The notes beneath the pieces are model-generated. The model searched no databases, was not told where the DNA came from, and saw nothing but the letters and a program-made list of their open reading frames with translations. Below, piece after piece: positions 33,240-43,262 of a DNA stretch of 64,000 nucleotides (its first letter is position 1; each line of letters opens with the position of its first letter). This DNA comes from Aquarana catesbeiana. Lineage: Eukaryota; Chordata; Amphibia; Anura; Ranidae. A program made the position numbers and the translations under genes. The stretch covers positions 670,332,640 to 670,396,639 of the forward strand of contig NC_133325.1 in the NCBI RefSeq assembly GCF_042186555.1, written 5' to 3'.

Positions 33240-33705
33240 CGAGCATGGACAGGCGCTTCAAATCACCCCACAGATGTTCAATGATATTCAGGTCTGGGTA
33301 CTGGGATGGCCATTCCAGAACATTGTACTTGTTCCTCTGCATAAATTAGTAGATTTTGAGCAGTGTTTTGGGTCGTTGTCTTGTTGAAATATCCAGCCCA
33401 GGCGTAACTTCAACTTTGTGATTGATTCCTCAATATTATTCTCTAGAATCTGCTGATATTGAGTGGAATCCATACGACCCTCAACTTTAACCAGATTCCC
33501 AGTACCGGCACTGGCCACACAGCCCCACAGCACGATGAAACTTCCACCAAATTTTACTGCGGGTAGCAAGTGTTTTTCTTGGAATGCTGTGTTCTTTTGC
33601 CGCCATGCATAACGCCCCTTGTTATGACCAAATAACTCAATCTTTGTTTCATCAGTCCACAGCACCTTATTCCAAAGTGAAGCTGGCTTGTCCAAATGTG
33701 CGTTT
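33240..33705 (-). pseudogene. Tc1-like transposase, C-terminal part
   Basis: Minus-strand motifs: VLWTDETKIELFG (first aspartate), GGSFIVLWGC and WIFQQDNDPKHCSK (second aspartate). After a frameshift, PDLNIIEHLWGDLK (glutamate) is near 33255-33300. All three catalytic residues are readable, but the frame is broken and the N-terminal half is 5.5 kb away. Confidence 0.88.
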
Positions 33706-34254
33706 TGTGAGGGGTTAGCTCGGCAGCGGGTGTGTGTGACCCCCTGGATGGGTTCACCACACAAAATCAGGCACAGCAGACAGCTTGGTAGGTGAAACAA
33801 AAACAAAGGTGCGGTTTATTCAGACTAGATGCATTGAAAAATAACAGAAAAACAAAAAGAAACATGAAAAGAAATCCTGGTCAGCTTGACCACTTACTAC
33901 ACACGTAGTGTCCCTAACTAACAACTGGGTGCAGCCTTGTGCTGCCCCAGACCCTATCTCTCTTTGAGAAGTTTTGCCACACAGGCGTTAACTCACCGCA
34001 AAGCTCAGATACCACACTCCCCAGTCTACACAATCACAGAACTGGTTCCAGGATGGAGCATCTCCCTAAGCCTGCTGGGGTGTTTTCTATAGGTCTTAAT
34101 GAGCCCACTTACTTCAGCTGGGCTCATTAACTCTTCCCCTGCAGGACTCCCAGCACTCCCCCTAGTGGTATAAGTCAGCATAAAGCCTGAATCTAGGGCA
34201 TACATATTTTCCATCCTGGATGCAACCAGGTGATTTTACCTGCCTGCTGTCACA
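33706..34254 (-). repeat. 3' LTR of the Gmr1-like element
   Basis: 549 bp, offset exactly 4,948 bp from the other LTR with no difference seen by eye. A minus-strand AATAAA at 33820-33815 is a likely polyadenylation signal, which would put the R/U5 border near 33795. The last 30 codons of gag-pol are read from this LTR. Confidence 0.95.
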
Positions 34255-37200
34255 TACCCCCCCCTCTTGTTTCAACCTTGGGGTTGGAACACACGCAGTC
34301 AGGCACGCATGTACTCGAGACAAAGCATCCACATTCCCCATTTTAACGCCAGGGCGATGCTTTACTGTAAAGTTGAATTCCTGTAGGGCCAGGAACCACC
34401 TATTTATCCTTCTATTGGTCTCCTTGTTTTGAGCCATCCACTTTAAAGGAGCGTGATCAGTTACCAGGTCAAAGTGCCTACCTAATAGATAGTACCGAAG
34501 GGAATCTAGAGCCCACTTCACAGCTAAACACTCCTTCTCAATTGTGGCGTAATTTACCTCATGGGACTTCAATTTCCTGCTGAGGTAAATGACTGGGTGC
34601 TCTTCCCCGTTCCAGACCTGGGACAACACTGCTCCCAACCCAACGTCTGATGCATCAGTTTGTACAACAAAGTCCTTAGAGAAGTCTGGGGAGTACAACA
34701 CTGGCTGGCTACATAAGGCAGTTTTTAATGACTGGAATGCTGCTTCAGCCTCCGGGGACCATTTGACCATGACAGACTCTTTCCCTTTTGTCAGGTTGGT
34801 GAGGGGCACAGCCTGAGAAGCAAAATGGGGGATGAATCGCCGATAATAGCCAGCGATTCCCAGAAAGGCTCGTACCTGTTTCTTGCTGTTGGGACGTGGC
34901 CAACTCTGTATGGCCTCGACTTTATTGACTTGAGGCTTTATCACTCCCCTCCCAATAGTGTACCCCAGATATTTGGCCTCCTCCTGTCCAATGGTACACT
35001 TCTTTGGATTGGCCGTAAACCCAGCTTCCCGAATGGAGTCTAAGACTGCTTGCACTTTTGGCAGATGTGAGACCCAATCTGTGCTATGGATAATCACATC
35101 ATCCAGGTAAGCTGCAGCATACTTCTGATGGGGCCTCAGAATCTTGTCCATTTTCCGCTGGAATGTTGCAGGTGCATTCTGTAACCCAAACGGCATTCTC
35201 TTGTATTGAAACGCCCCATCTGGGGTTACAAACGCAGTTTTCTCCTTGGCCGACTCGGCCAGGGGAATTTGCCAATACCCTTTGGTGAGATCGAGAGTTG
35301 TCATGTATCGGGCTGTTCCCAGCCGGTCGATCAACTCATCTATACGCGGCATGGGGTAGGTGTCAAATTTTGTAACTTTATTCAATTGTCGAAAATCGTT
35401 ACAAAACCGCCAGCTCCCATCAGGTTTGGGCACTAGTACGATAGGACTGGACCAGTCACTCTGGGACTCCTCTATCACACCCAATTCCAGCATCCTTTGA
35501 ACCTCCCCACGTATTGCCTCCCGTCGGGCCTCTGGTATTCTATAAGGTTTTAGTTTTACCCTTTCTCCTGGCGGGGTAATAATATCATGCTCTACGCCAG
35601 ATGTTTCTCCCGGCAGCTCAGAGAAAATCTCTTTGTTGCGAAGTACAAACTCTTTAACCTCCTGTTTTTGGGGTTTCGATAAGGTGACTGCGATTCCAAC
35701 CTCAGGAACAAAGCAATCAGACTGGACCGGTGACAAAGTCTCTGCAACTAGGGATTCCCTATCCCTCCAGGCTTTCAGCAGATTGACGTGATATACCTGT
35801 TCCAGCTTTCGCCTTCCTGGCTGTCTGACCCTATAGTTCACCTCGCTCAATTTTTCAAGAACTTCGTATGGACCTTGCCATTTGGCCATGAATTTGCTTT
35901 CAACCGTAGGGACTAGCACCAATACCTTATCCCCCGGGGAAAAAGTACGGGTCTTGGCCCCACGGTTGTACACTCTCTGCTGTGCTAACTGCGATTGGGC
36001 CAAATGTTCCTTTACGATTGGCATTACCTGTGCAATTCTATCTTGCATCAGGGCGACATGCTCAATCACACTCCTGTGGGGAGAACTCTCATTTTCCCAA
36101 GTTTCCTTGGCGATATCCAGCAGTCCTCTTGGGTGTCTCCCATAGAGTAACTCGAAGGGTGAGAAACCCGTAGAGGATTGGGGTACCTCCCTAATGGCAA
36201 ACATCAAATAGGGTATTAGACAGTCCCAATTCTTTCCATCTCTATCCACCACCTTCTTTAACATTTGTTTTAGGGTTTTGTTGAATCTTTCAACCAACCC
36301 ATCTGTTTGGGGGTGATACACAGACGTACGTAATTGTGTCACTTTGAACAACTTGCATAGTTCTTTCATAACTCGGGACATAAAAGGTGTACCTTGGTCC
36401 GTAAGCAGTTCCTTACAAATACCCACACGGCTAAAAACAAGTGATAGTTCTTTGGCTATGGTTTTGGCCGAGGTATTTCGAAGAGGAATCGCTTCCGGAT
36501 AACGGGTGGCATAGTCCATTATAACCAAAATGTACTGATGCCCCCTAGCGGACTTCATTATCGGACCTACCAAATCCATTGCGATCCTCTCAAAGGGGAT
36601 CTCAATGATAGGAAGAGGTACCAGCGGGTTACGGAAATGTGGCATAGGTGCCGACTTCTGACACACAGGGCAGGAGGAACAATAATTTTCTGTTTCCTTC
36701 ATGACCCCAGGCCAATAGAATCTCTGCAATACTCTCTCTCTGGTTTTCTCTGTCCCCAGATGACCTCCAAGAATGTGCCCATGGGCCAATTCCAACACCA
36801 ACTTCCTGTAAGGTTTGGGCACCACAAGTTGCTCAACGGTTTCTTCTGCCCTTTGAGCCACTCGATACAGTAGGTCCCTTTCCACAGTGAAGTACGGGTA
36901 AGTGCAAGTTTTTTCTGGGTTCACTAACTCGCCATCTATTTTCACCACATTTTCCCGTGCCTTTATTAGGGTGGGGTCTTTTAACTGTTCTGTGGCAAAA
37001 TTTTCCCTGTGAACCTCAAGATCTGAAAATTCCACAGACGGCATGTTTTCATCTGAGGATGTTGGCTCCTCCCCATTTTCTCGAGTTTCCCCTGCCAATA
37101 CCGACAAGGGAAATTCTGGAGAGTCCTCACCACTCTCAGAGGAATTCTGGTCATCATCTTTCTGGTCTATAGGGGCACCAGTGGGGGGCTCAGGACAATC

Positions 37201-38613
37201 CCAGAGTTCCCAGAACATTGGAAAATCCCTTCCCACAATGGCATCATGTGGTAAGTGAGACACTAACCCCACCTGATGAGAGAGGTTACCTTTGTGGGTC
37301 TCAAAAAACACTGAAGTTACAGGATACTCTCGGGTGTCCCCATGCACACAAATAACAGCCACCTTGTTATTCCCAGAGACCACTGTAGTAACTAATTCAG
37401 CCTTTATCAATGTCACCAGGCTACCTGAATCCAGCAACACATCCACATTTCTACCATTAATACACATTTTACATAAATGTTTCTCAGGTCCCCGAATGGC
37501 AGTACAAGCGACTGTCGCAAACATCGACTGACGTCTGTCCCTTATAAAGTCACATTGCATAGGTTCATCCACAACTGGGCAATTAGCTGAAATATGTCCC
37601 TCTTGCCGGCAGCGGTAGCAAATAATCTTTTTCGCTGCCTCTTGCGGCCTGGGCTTCCCGGGCTGCTCCCGCCAGACATTAGGTTGAACCCCCACCTTCT
37701 CACTCTCTCCACCCTCACCCCTTGGAGTCATCTTACCCGCCACTGGGGATGGTCTGGTCTTAGGGTGGAAAGTCCGTGAGTCCCTGGAAGAGGTGGTCAG
37801 GTTCTCTGTAGCCAAGTACCTCTCAACCAGATCCACAAGCTTATCTGCAGTTTCTGGGTCTCCATGGCTTACCCACTTTTGGATGGCAGTAGGAAGAGCT
37901 CTCAGGAAACGATCCATAACAACACGTTCCACAATGTTTGGTGCGGTCAAAGTCTCTGGCTGCAGCCACCTCCTGCTCAGGTGAATGAGATCATACATTT
38001 GAGACCTGGGGGGTTTTCCAAGCCGGAAAGTCCAGTTATGTACACGCTGAGCCCGGACGGCCAGGGTGACACCCAGCCGTGCCAATATTTCTGTTTTTAG
38101 CACCACATAGTCTTTTGCTTGGTCCGGCTCTAGGTCATAATAGGCTTTCTGCGATTCCCCTGTTAACAGAGGGGCCACAAGTCCAGCCCACTGCTCCTTA
38201 GGCCACTTTTCCCTTTCAGCAGTCCTTTCAAATGTGGTCAAAAACACCTCCGGATCATCCTCTCCAGTCATTTTTGTCAGTAAACGGCTCACACCAAAGG
38301 ATGCAGTATTAGTGGAACCACTTGCCTCACTGGTCTGCGGCCGTTGCTGCATTAATGTCTCGATTTGTTGTTGGAGTCTCTGCTCTTGCTTTTGTAACAG
38401 CTCTATGAAGCGGGCCTCAGATTGCTGCTGGGCTTGTTGCTGAGCGTCCAGACTCTGCAGTTGAGCTTTCTGCTGAGCTTCCAGACTCTGCTGCAAAGTT
38501 GCATTTATCTGCTGCTGGCTTTGTTGTTGAGCTGCAAGGCTCTTTTGCAAACCTGCATTTGTCTGCTGCTGATTTGCATTTGCTAGAGCCAGCTGTCTCA
38601 GTATCTCCTCCAT
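34162..38613 (-). CDS. Gag-pol polyprotein of Gmr1-like gypsy element (1,483 aa)
   Basis: The start was taken at the ATG 38613, 40 nt inside the 5' LTR; the frame is also open from an ATG at 38754 within the LTR. Residues 1-95 are a Gln-rich coiled coil. Residues 115-270 are capsid, and its second half reads like a SCAN domain (RRWLQPETLTAPNIVERVVM). The zinc knuckle is C332-x2-C335-x4-H340-x4-C345. Protease has D395-S-G. The integrase zinc finger uses H613/H618 and C648/C651, and the core has D680, D739 and E775 (DX35E). A GPY/F-like module (WQGPYEVLEKL) lies near 912. RT has D1108 and YLDD at 1169-1172. RNase H has D1320, E1361, D1386 and D1429. All catalytic residues are present without stop or frameshift. 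Gag and pol share one frame. Confidence 0.95.
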   Translation of the reverse strand: MEEILRQLALANANQQQTNAGLQKSLAAQQQSQQQINATLQQSLEAQQKAQLQSLDAQQQAQQQSEARFIELLQKQEQRLQQQIETLMQQRPQTSEASGSTNTASFGVSRLLTKMTGEDDPEVFLTTFERTAEREKWPKEQWAGLVAPLLTGESQKAYYDLEPDQAKDYVVLKTEILARLGVTLAVRAQRVHNWTFRLGKPPRSQMYDLIHLSRRWLQPETLTAPNIVERVVMDRFLRALPTAIQKWVSHGDPETADKLVDLVERYLATENLTTSSRDSRTFHPKTRPSPVAGKMTPRGEGGESEKVGVQPNVWREQPGKPRPQEAAKKIICYRCRQEGHISANCPVVDEPMQCDFIRDRRQSMFATVACTAIRGPEKHLCKMCINGRNVDVLLDSGSLVTLIKAELVTTVVSGNNKVAVICVHGDTREYPVTSVFFETHKGNLSHQVGLVSHLPHDAIVGRDFPMFWELWDCPEPPTGAPIDQKDDDQNSSESGEDSPEFPLSVLAGETRENGEEPTSSDENMPSVEFSDLEVHRENFATEQLKDPTLIKARENVVKIDGELVNPEKTCTYPYFTVERDLLYRVAQRAEETVEQLVVPKPYRKLVLELAHGHILGGHLGTEKTRERVLQRFYWPGVMKETENYCSSCPVCQKSAPMPHFRNPLVPLPIIEIPFERIAMDLVGPIMKSARGHQYILVIMDYATRYPEAIPLRNTSAKTIAKELSLVFSRVGICKELLTDQGTPFMSRVMKELCKLFKVTQLRTSVYHPQTDGLVERFNKTLKQMLKKVVDRDGKNWDCLIPYLMFAIREVPQSSTGFSPFELLYGRHPRGLLDIAKETWENESSPHRSVIEHVALMQDRIAQVMPIVKEHLAQSQLAQQRVYNRGAKTRTFSPGDKVLVLVPTVESKFMAKWQGPYEVLEKLSEVNYRVRQPGRRKLEQVYHVNLLKAWRDRESLVAETLSPVQSDCFVPEVGIAVTLSKPQKQEVKEFVLRNKEIFSELPGETSGVEHDIITPPGERVKLKPYRIPEARREAIRGEVQRMLELGVIEESQSDWSSPIVLVPKPDGSWRFCNDFRQLNKVTKFDTYPMPRIDELIDRLGTARYMTTLDLTKGYWQIPLAESAKEKTAFVTPDGAFQYKRMPFGLQNAPATFQRKMDKILRPHQKYAAAYLDDVIIHSTDWVSHLPKVQAVLDSIREAGFTANPKKCTIGQEEAKYLGYTIGRGVIKPQVNKVEAIQSWPRPNSKKQVRAFLGIAGYYRRFIPHFASQAVPLTNLTKGKESVMVKWSPEAEAAFQSLKTALCSQPVLYSPDFSKDFVVQTDASDVGLGAVLSQVWNGEEHPVIYLSRKLKSHEVNYATIEKECLAVKWALDSLRYYLLGRHFDLVTDHAPLKWMAQNKETNRRINRWFLALQEFNFTVKHRPGVKMGNVDALSRVHACLTACVPTPRLKQEGGVCDSRQVKSPGCIQDGKYVCPRFRLYADLYH

Positions 38614-38633
38614 GCTGGCCTTTAAAAAAAACT

Positions 38634-38651
38634 GCCCCTGCTTCTCCACCA
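38634..38651 (-). promoter_or_regulatory. Probable primer-binding site
   Basis: Two bases inside the 5' LTR, the minus strand reads TGGTGGAGAAGCAGGGGC. A start with TGG is complementary to a tRNA CCA end. I cannot name the tRNA from memory. Confidence 0.55.
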
Positions 38652-38653
38652 AC

Positions 38654-39202
38654 TGTGAGGGGTTAGCTCGGCAGCGGGTGTGTGTGACCCCCTGGATGGG
38701 TTCACCACACAAAATCAGGCACAGCAGACAGCTTGGTAGGTGAAACAAAAACAAAGGTGCGGTTTATTCAGACTAGATGCATTGAAAAATAACAGAAAAA
38801 CAAAAAGAAACATGAAAAGAAATCCTGGTCAGCTTGACCACTTACTACACACGTAGTGTCCCTAACTAACAACTGGGTGCAGCCTTGTGCTGCCCCAGAC
38901 CCTATCTCTCTTTGAGAAGTTTTGCCACACAGGCGTTAACTCACCGCAAAGCTCAGATACCACACTCCCCAGTCTACACAATCACAGAACTGGTTCCAGG
39001 ATGGAGCATCTCCCTAAGCCTGCTGGGGTGTTTTCTATAGGTCTTAATGAGCCCACTTACTTCAGCTGGGCTCATTAACTCTTCCCCTGCAGGACTCCCA
39101 GCACTCCCCCTAGTGGTATAAGTCAGCATAAAGCCTGAATCTAGGGCATACATATTTTCCATCCTGGATGCAACCAGGTGATTTTACCTGCCTGCTGTCA
39201 CA
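38654..39202 (-). repeat. 5' LTR of the Gmr1-like element
   Basis: Matching copy of 33706-34254. On the minus strand, transcription should start in this LTR upstream of the AATAAA at 38768-38763. The gag-pol frame is already open inside its downstream end. Confidence 0.95.
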
Positions 39203-39494
39203 GTTTGCATACCTCAAGCGACTCCGTTTGTGGCGTGTGTGCAGAAAAAGCCTTCTTTCGCATCACTCTCCCATACAGCTTCTCCCTGTGCAAAGTGCAC
39301 TGAATTGTTGAAGGATGCACAGTGACACCATCTGCAGCAAGTTGATGTTGTGAGTCTTTGGAGGTGGTCCGTGGGCTGTTTTTGACCATGCTCACCATCC
39401 TTCGCCTTTGCCTCTCCAATATTTTATGTGGCCTGCCACTTCTGGCCTTAACAAGAACTGTGGCTGTGGTCTTCCATTTCCTCACAGTGGACAC
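39203..39494 (-). pseudogene. Tc1-like transposase, N-terminal part
   Basis: The minus-strand frame includes STVRKWKTTATVLVKARSGR and RPHKIL (the GRPRK-like contact motif), then TVHPSTIQCTLHREKLYGRV (second paired-type helix-turn-helix). It continues in the consensus into the piece at 33240-33705 once the LTR element is removed. Confidence 0.85.
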
Positions 39495-40007
39495 TGACAG
39501 CTTATATCTCTGCGATAACTTTTTGTAGCCTTCCCCTAAACCATAATGTAGAACTTTGTTTTCAGGTGATTTGAGAGTTGTTTTGAGGCCCCCATGTTGC
39601 CACTCTTCAGAGGAGAGTCAAAGAGAACAACAACTTGCAATTGGCCACCTTAAATACATTTTCTCATGATTGGATGCACCTGTCTATGAAGTTCAAGGCT
39701 TAATGAGCTCACCAAACCAATTGTGTGTTCCAATTAATCAGTGCTAAGTAGTTATAGGTATTCAAATCAACAAAATGACAAGGGTGCCCAAATTTATGCA
39801 CCTGTCTAAGAGAGAAGCACAAGAGGAAGTAGCTAGCACTGCAGCATCAGAACAGGATTATAACCATCGTAGGCAGGCAGGACATGCATGCATGGAGGGA
39901 CTGTATTCCAAATGGTAATCATTTAAGATGCTTTCAGTGAAACAGGCTGCAGTGTTTACTATATTATTACCACTCCTGATAGCAGTAGTAATAGTATAAT
40001 ATAATAT

Positions 40008-40132
40008 ACAGTGCAAACACTGTCTGCAGCCATGAATGATACAGGACTTGTGATCATCATTATTATCATGATGATGATCACAGGTGCTGTGGCTGTATCA
40101 TTCATGGCTGCAGACAGTGTTTGCACTGTATA
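40008..40132. repeat. Near-perfect long palindrome
   Basis: ATACAGTGCAAACACTGTCT with GCAGCCATGAATGATACA on the left is inverted on the right (TGTATCATTCATGGCTGC, AGACAGTGTTTGCACTGTAT). The centre is GATCATCAT/ATGATGATC with a very short loop. Arms are about 60 bp. It could extrude as a cruciform. No terminal duplication was recognised. Confidence 0.9.
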
Positions 40133-40149
40133 CTATTAATACTTCAAAC

Positions 40150-41330
40150 CTCCTTAACCACTTGACCTCTGGACTGGAAGGTTTACTCCTCCTTCATGAC
40201 CAGGACATTTTTTGCGATACGGTACTGCGTTACTTTGACTGACAATTGCACGGTCCTGCAATGCTATACTGAAATAATTTTTTTTCTTTTTCCACGCAAA
40301 TAGAGCTTTCTTTTGGTGATATTTGATCACCTCTGCATTTTTTAGTTTTTGCACTATAAACAAAAAAAGACCGACAATTTTGAAAAAAATTGTTTTTTTT
40401 TTTTACTTTCTGCAACAAAATATATCCAATTCAAAAATGTAACAAAATCAAATTCTTTATCAATTTAGGCCAATATTTATTCTGCTACATATGTTTGGTC
40501 AAAAAAAAATCCCAATAAGCATAAACTGATTGGTTTGGGCAAAAGTTATAGCATCTACAAACTATGGGATATATTTATGGAATTTTTATTTATTTATTTT
40601 TATTACTAGTAATGGCGGCAGTCAGCGACACTAACTGACACTTTTGATACTTTTTAGGAACCTGTGACACTAATACAGTGATCAGTGCTAAAAATATGCA
40701 CTGTCACTATATTAATGACACTGGCTGGGAAGGGGTTAACATCAGGGGCGATCAAAGGGCTAACTGTGTGCCTAGCCAGTGCTTGTGTACTGTGAGGGAG
40801 GTGCTTTTACTAGGGAAAGGCATGGATCCATGTCCCTGCTTTGCGGGACTCCCTACTGAAAGAACGGCGATCTGCCTTGTTTACATAGACAGATTGCCGT
40901 TCTGGCTCTCTACTTTATGATCGTTGGGACATCAAGTCTTTGGTACCCGCAGGTCAGCTCCCGCTGTGTATAAGCACAGTAGGAGCACGTCGCTGGTGGT
41001 GCGCATGTATACGTGATCTTGCACTTCCGGGTATCGGGCTTGAGTGTGCACCACCGGCGGCATACTCCCACTGTGATTCTACACAGTGGGAGCTGATCAG
41101 CAGGTCCCATGGACCCAATGTCTGCCGGCACCCACTGATCGTTCTGTTCACAAGCAAAGCAGCAGTCTGCCTATGTAAACAAGGCAGATTGCCGTTCTGT
41201 CAGTACAGAAGGCATGGATCCTGTGCTCCTGTAAAGCAGGGACATGGATCCATGCCTTCCACTAGTAAAAGTACTTCCGCCACAGTTAGAAAACACATTT
41301 TAGGCACACAGTTAACCCTTTGATATTAAC
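40150..41330. repeat. Long copy of a dispersed noncoding repeat
   Basis: Begins TTAACCACTTGACC, passes through TTTTGCGATACGGTACTGCG and TGACACTAATACAGTGATCA, and ends near ACAGTTAACCCTTTGATATT. The second half has inverted segments such as GGCATGGATCCATGTCCCTG (about 40819) against CAGGGACATGGATCCATGCC (about 41238), and CAAGGCAGATTGCCGTTCTG against its partner. Fragments of the family occur at 7900, 23244, 42265, 59207 and 62840. Confidence 0.8.
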
Positions 41331-41690
41331 ACAAACAAGGTCCATAAAGACATGGATAAGGGAGTTTGGAGTGGAGCAACTTGTCTGGCCTGCTCAGAGT
41401 CCTGACCTCGACCTGATATAACATCTTTGGGATGAATTAGAGCGGAGACTGCGAGCCAGGCCTTCTCATCCAACATCAGTGCCTGACCTCACAAATGCCC
41501 ATCTGGAAGAATGGTCAAACATTCCCATAGACACACTCCTAAACCTTGTGGACAGTCTTCCCAGAAGAGTTGAAGCTGTTACAGCTGCAAAGGGTGGGGC
41601 AACTCAATATTGAACCCTACGGATTAAGACTGGGATGCCATTAAAGTTCATGTGCGTGTAAAGGCAGGTGTCTCAATACTTTTGATCATA
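41331..41690 (+). mobile_element. Tc1-like transposon, 3' fragment
   Basis: Plus-strand scraps of a transposase C-terminus: AGTCCTGACCTCGACCTGAT followed by a stop, then CATCTTTGGGATGAATTAGA (the SPDLDxxxHLWDELE block) and the tail region GGTGGGGCAACTCAATATTG. The right terminal repeat ends near CAATACTTTTGATCATATTG. The 5' two thirds are missing. Confidence 0.85.
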
Positions 41691-41691
41691 T

Positions 41692-41725
<34 letters not shown>

Positions 41726-41726
41726 G
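41691..41726. repeat. (GT)n(AT)n microsatellite
   Basis: A GT run followed by an AT run, immediately after the Tc1 fragment. Confidence 0.95.
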
Positions 41727-41744
41727 AGTATTTGTATTTATTTA

Positions 41745-42260
41745 AATAAAAGGTGTAACTGCACTATGATTTGTGCTTCCTTTTGTTTTTATTTTGTCAT
41801 TTCAGTTATTCTTTTTCCTAGGAGTTTTGGAAGCTGCAACACCTATAATATCTTTGAACCTACTATATACAGTAGACTCCATACCCAGCCAGATTGGATT
41901 CTTTGTGGACCTTTATTAGGGGAGCCTCTGTCCCGTACACTGCTGTATGAGTTTTTTCCTGCTTGTCTGATTGGCTTTTTGATTTTCCCAGAAGTCTGCA
42001 CTAGTATACAAGTCATATTTTGGGCATCACCTGCAACAAAAATGTCATTTTTGGTGAGATACTCTCAAAAGGAAATCATGTCTAAAAGGATGCAGACGTT
42101 GCCACTTTCCTCATTAGAGCTCTGCAAGTGCAGCAGCTTATTGATAATTATAACATCACTCAAATAGAAATTCACTCTACACATGGACACAGACAAACGG
42201 TTTCTTCTGAATAACAAAAGGCAGGAATTGGCAACAAAGTTTGTTAAAATCCCTGCAATG
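41745..42260. other. Unassigned stretch
   Basis: A 133-codon plus-strand frame at 41766-42167 has hydrophobic residues but no recognised domain, and crosses repeat-like DNA. I see no reason to call it a gene. Confidence 0.4.
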
Positions 42261-42264
42261 TACA

Positions 42265-42420
42265 TTAAAAACCACTTCAGTCCCGGAAGATTTGGCTGCT
42301 CAATGACCAGGCCATTTTTTGCGATACGGCACTGCGTCACTTTAACTGACAAATGTACGGTCGTGCGACATTGTACCAAAACAAAATTGACGTCCTTTTT
42401 TTCCCACAAATAGAGCAGAG
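42265..42420. repeat. Fragment of the dispersed TGCGATACGG repeat family
   Basis: AAAAACCACTTCAGTCCCGG and TTTTTTGCGATACGGCACTG match the start of the copy at 40150. Confidence 0.8.
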
Positions 42421-42689
42421 AAGTTACATAATTACATAATTGGTAAGAATGAATAAAGACACCAGTCTATCTAGTTCAACCTGTGTGGGGGTGTGTATTC
42501 AGAGGCGGCTCTAGGCTTTGTGAGGCCTTAGGCAAATCTTAGACATGAGCCCCCACTCACTCCCATAATGGGAAAAATTAACTGTATAAATTGCATATAT
42601 TATAAGCCTTAAATCCTATGAACTATGTATGCACAGTGTCTAGAATTTTCTCTAACTAATTAGTTTTTAATCAAATATCATTAAACATA

Positions 42690-42692
42690 GGG

Positions 42693-42753
<61 letters not shown>
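42690..42753. repeat. (AT)n microsatellite
   Basis: About 30 uninterrupted AT dinucleotides. Confidence 0.97.
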
Positions 42754-42759
<6 letters not shown>

Positions 42760-43262
42760 ACACATAGATAAAATTTGTGCAGCTGCTACTAGCAATGTGT
42801 TTAAGTTAACAAAAACCATATTTCTCCATTTACATGAAGGTTAGGTTAATATAACTAAGCACAGAGTTCCTCCTTACAACAGAGTCTGCAGGATTACCCC
42901 TTACAGGTAGGGTTGCCACCTTTTCTTCGAGCCAAACTCGAACACTTTAGTGGCGGCATTTTTTTTTGGGGGGGGGGGGGGATATACGCTATAAGATTGT
43001 AAAATACCTGGGACACTTTTGGTGGCCTCAAGGAGAGAAGTAATGTGGCGCATAGTTTGTCGCAGCAAACAGTGCACGTGGCTGAATTGTGAGTGTTCTG
43101 CACGGAATGCAGGGGTCAGATATGTCTTGGGGAGAGGGCTAGTGCTAGCAGGGGGGTGGGGAGAGTTAAATATGTGCTGGGTTGCAGTGGTGGCTGGTGC
43201 TCTTGGGGGGGGGGGGGGTGCAAACAAACTCTGAAAAAAAAAACCATCAATTGCAGCCTCCC

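Larger units (their letters stand above)
33706..39202 (-). mobile_element. Gmr1-like Ty3/gypsy LTR retrotransposon, apparently intact
   Basis: A 5,497-bp element with 549-bp LTRs that look identical. The LTRs start TGTGAGGGG and end GCTGTCACA in plus orientation. Flanked by a 4-bp duplication GTTT (33702-33705 and 39203-39206). A minus-strand polypurine tract (AAACAAGAGGGGGGGG, 34257-34272) lies beside the 3' LTR. A single uninterrupted gag-pol frame fills the interior. The integrase precedes the RT, the order that defines the Gmr1 clade of Ty3/gypsy elements. Matching LTRs and an open frame mean a very recent insertion and possible present activity. Confidence 0.95.
32866..39810 (-). mobile_element. 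Tc1-like transposon split by an LTR retrotransposon
   Basis: The left terminal repeat starts CAGTCATATGCAAAAGTTTA at 32866 (TA just before it). Transposase DNA runs to 33705, resumes at 39203, and reaches the inner side of the other terminal repeat (GGGTGCCCAAATTTATGCAC, near 39783). The outer part of the right repeat is missing after about 39810. Removing 33706-39206 restores a continuous Tc1 sequence of about 1.45 kb. Confidence 0.9.

Noticed and set aside
33288..33806. Minus-strand frame joining LTR sequence to Tc1 transposase
   Set aside because: The junction is simply the insertion point of the LTR element. The fusion frame is coincidental and lacks the N-terminal transposase.
34162..38754. 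Using the ATG at 38754 as the definite gag-pol start
   Set aside because: It lies in the LTR close to the predicted polyadenylation region. The ATG at 38613 just inside the LTR is preferred, though the upstream one cannot be excluded.
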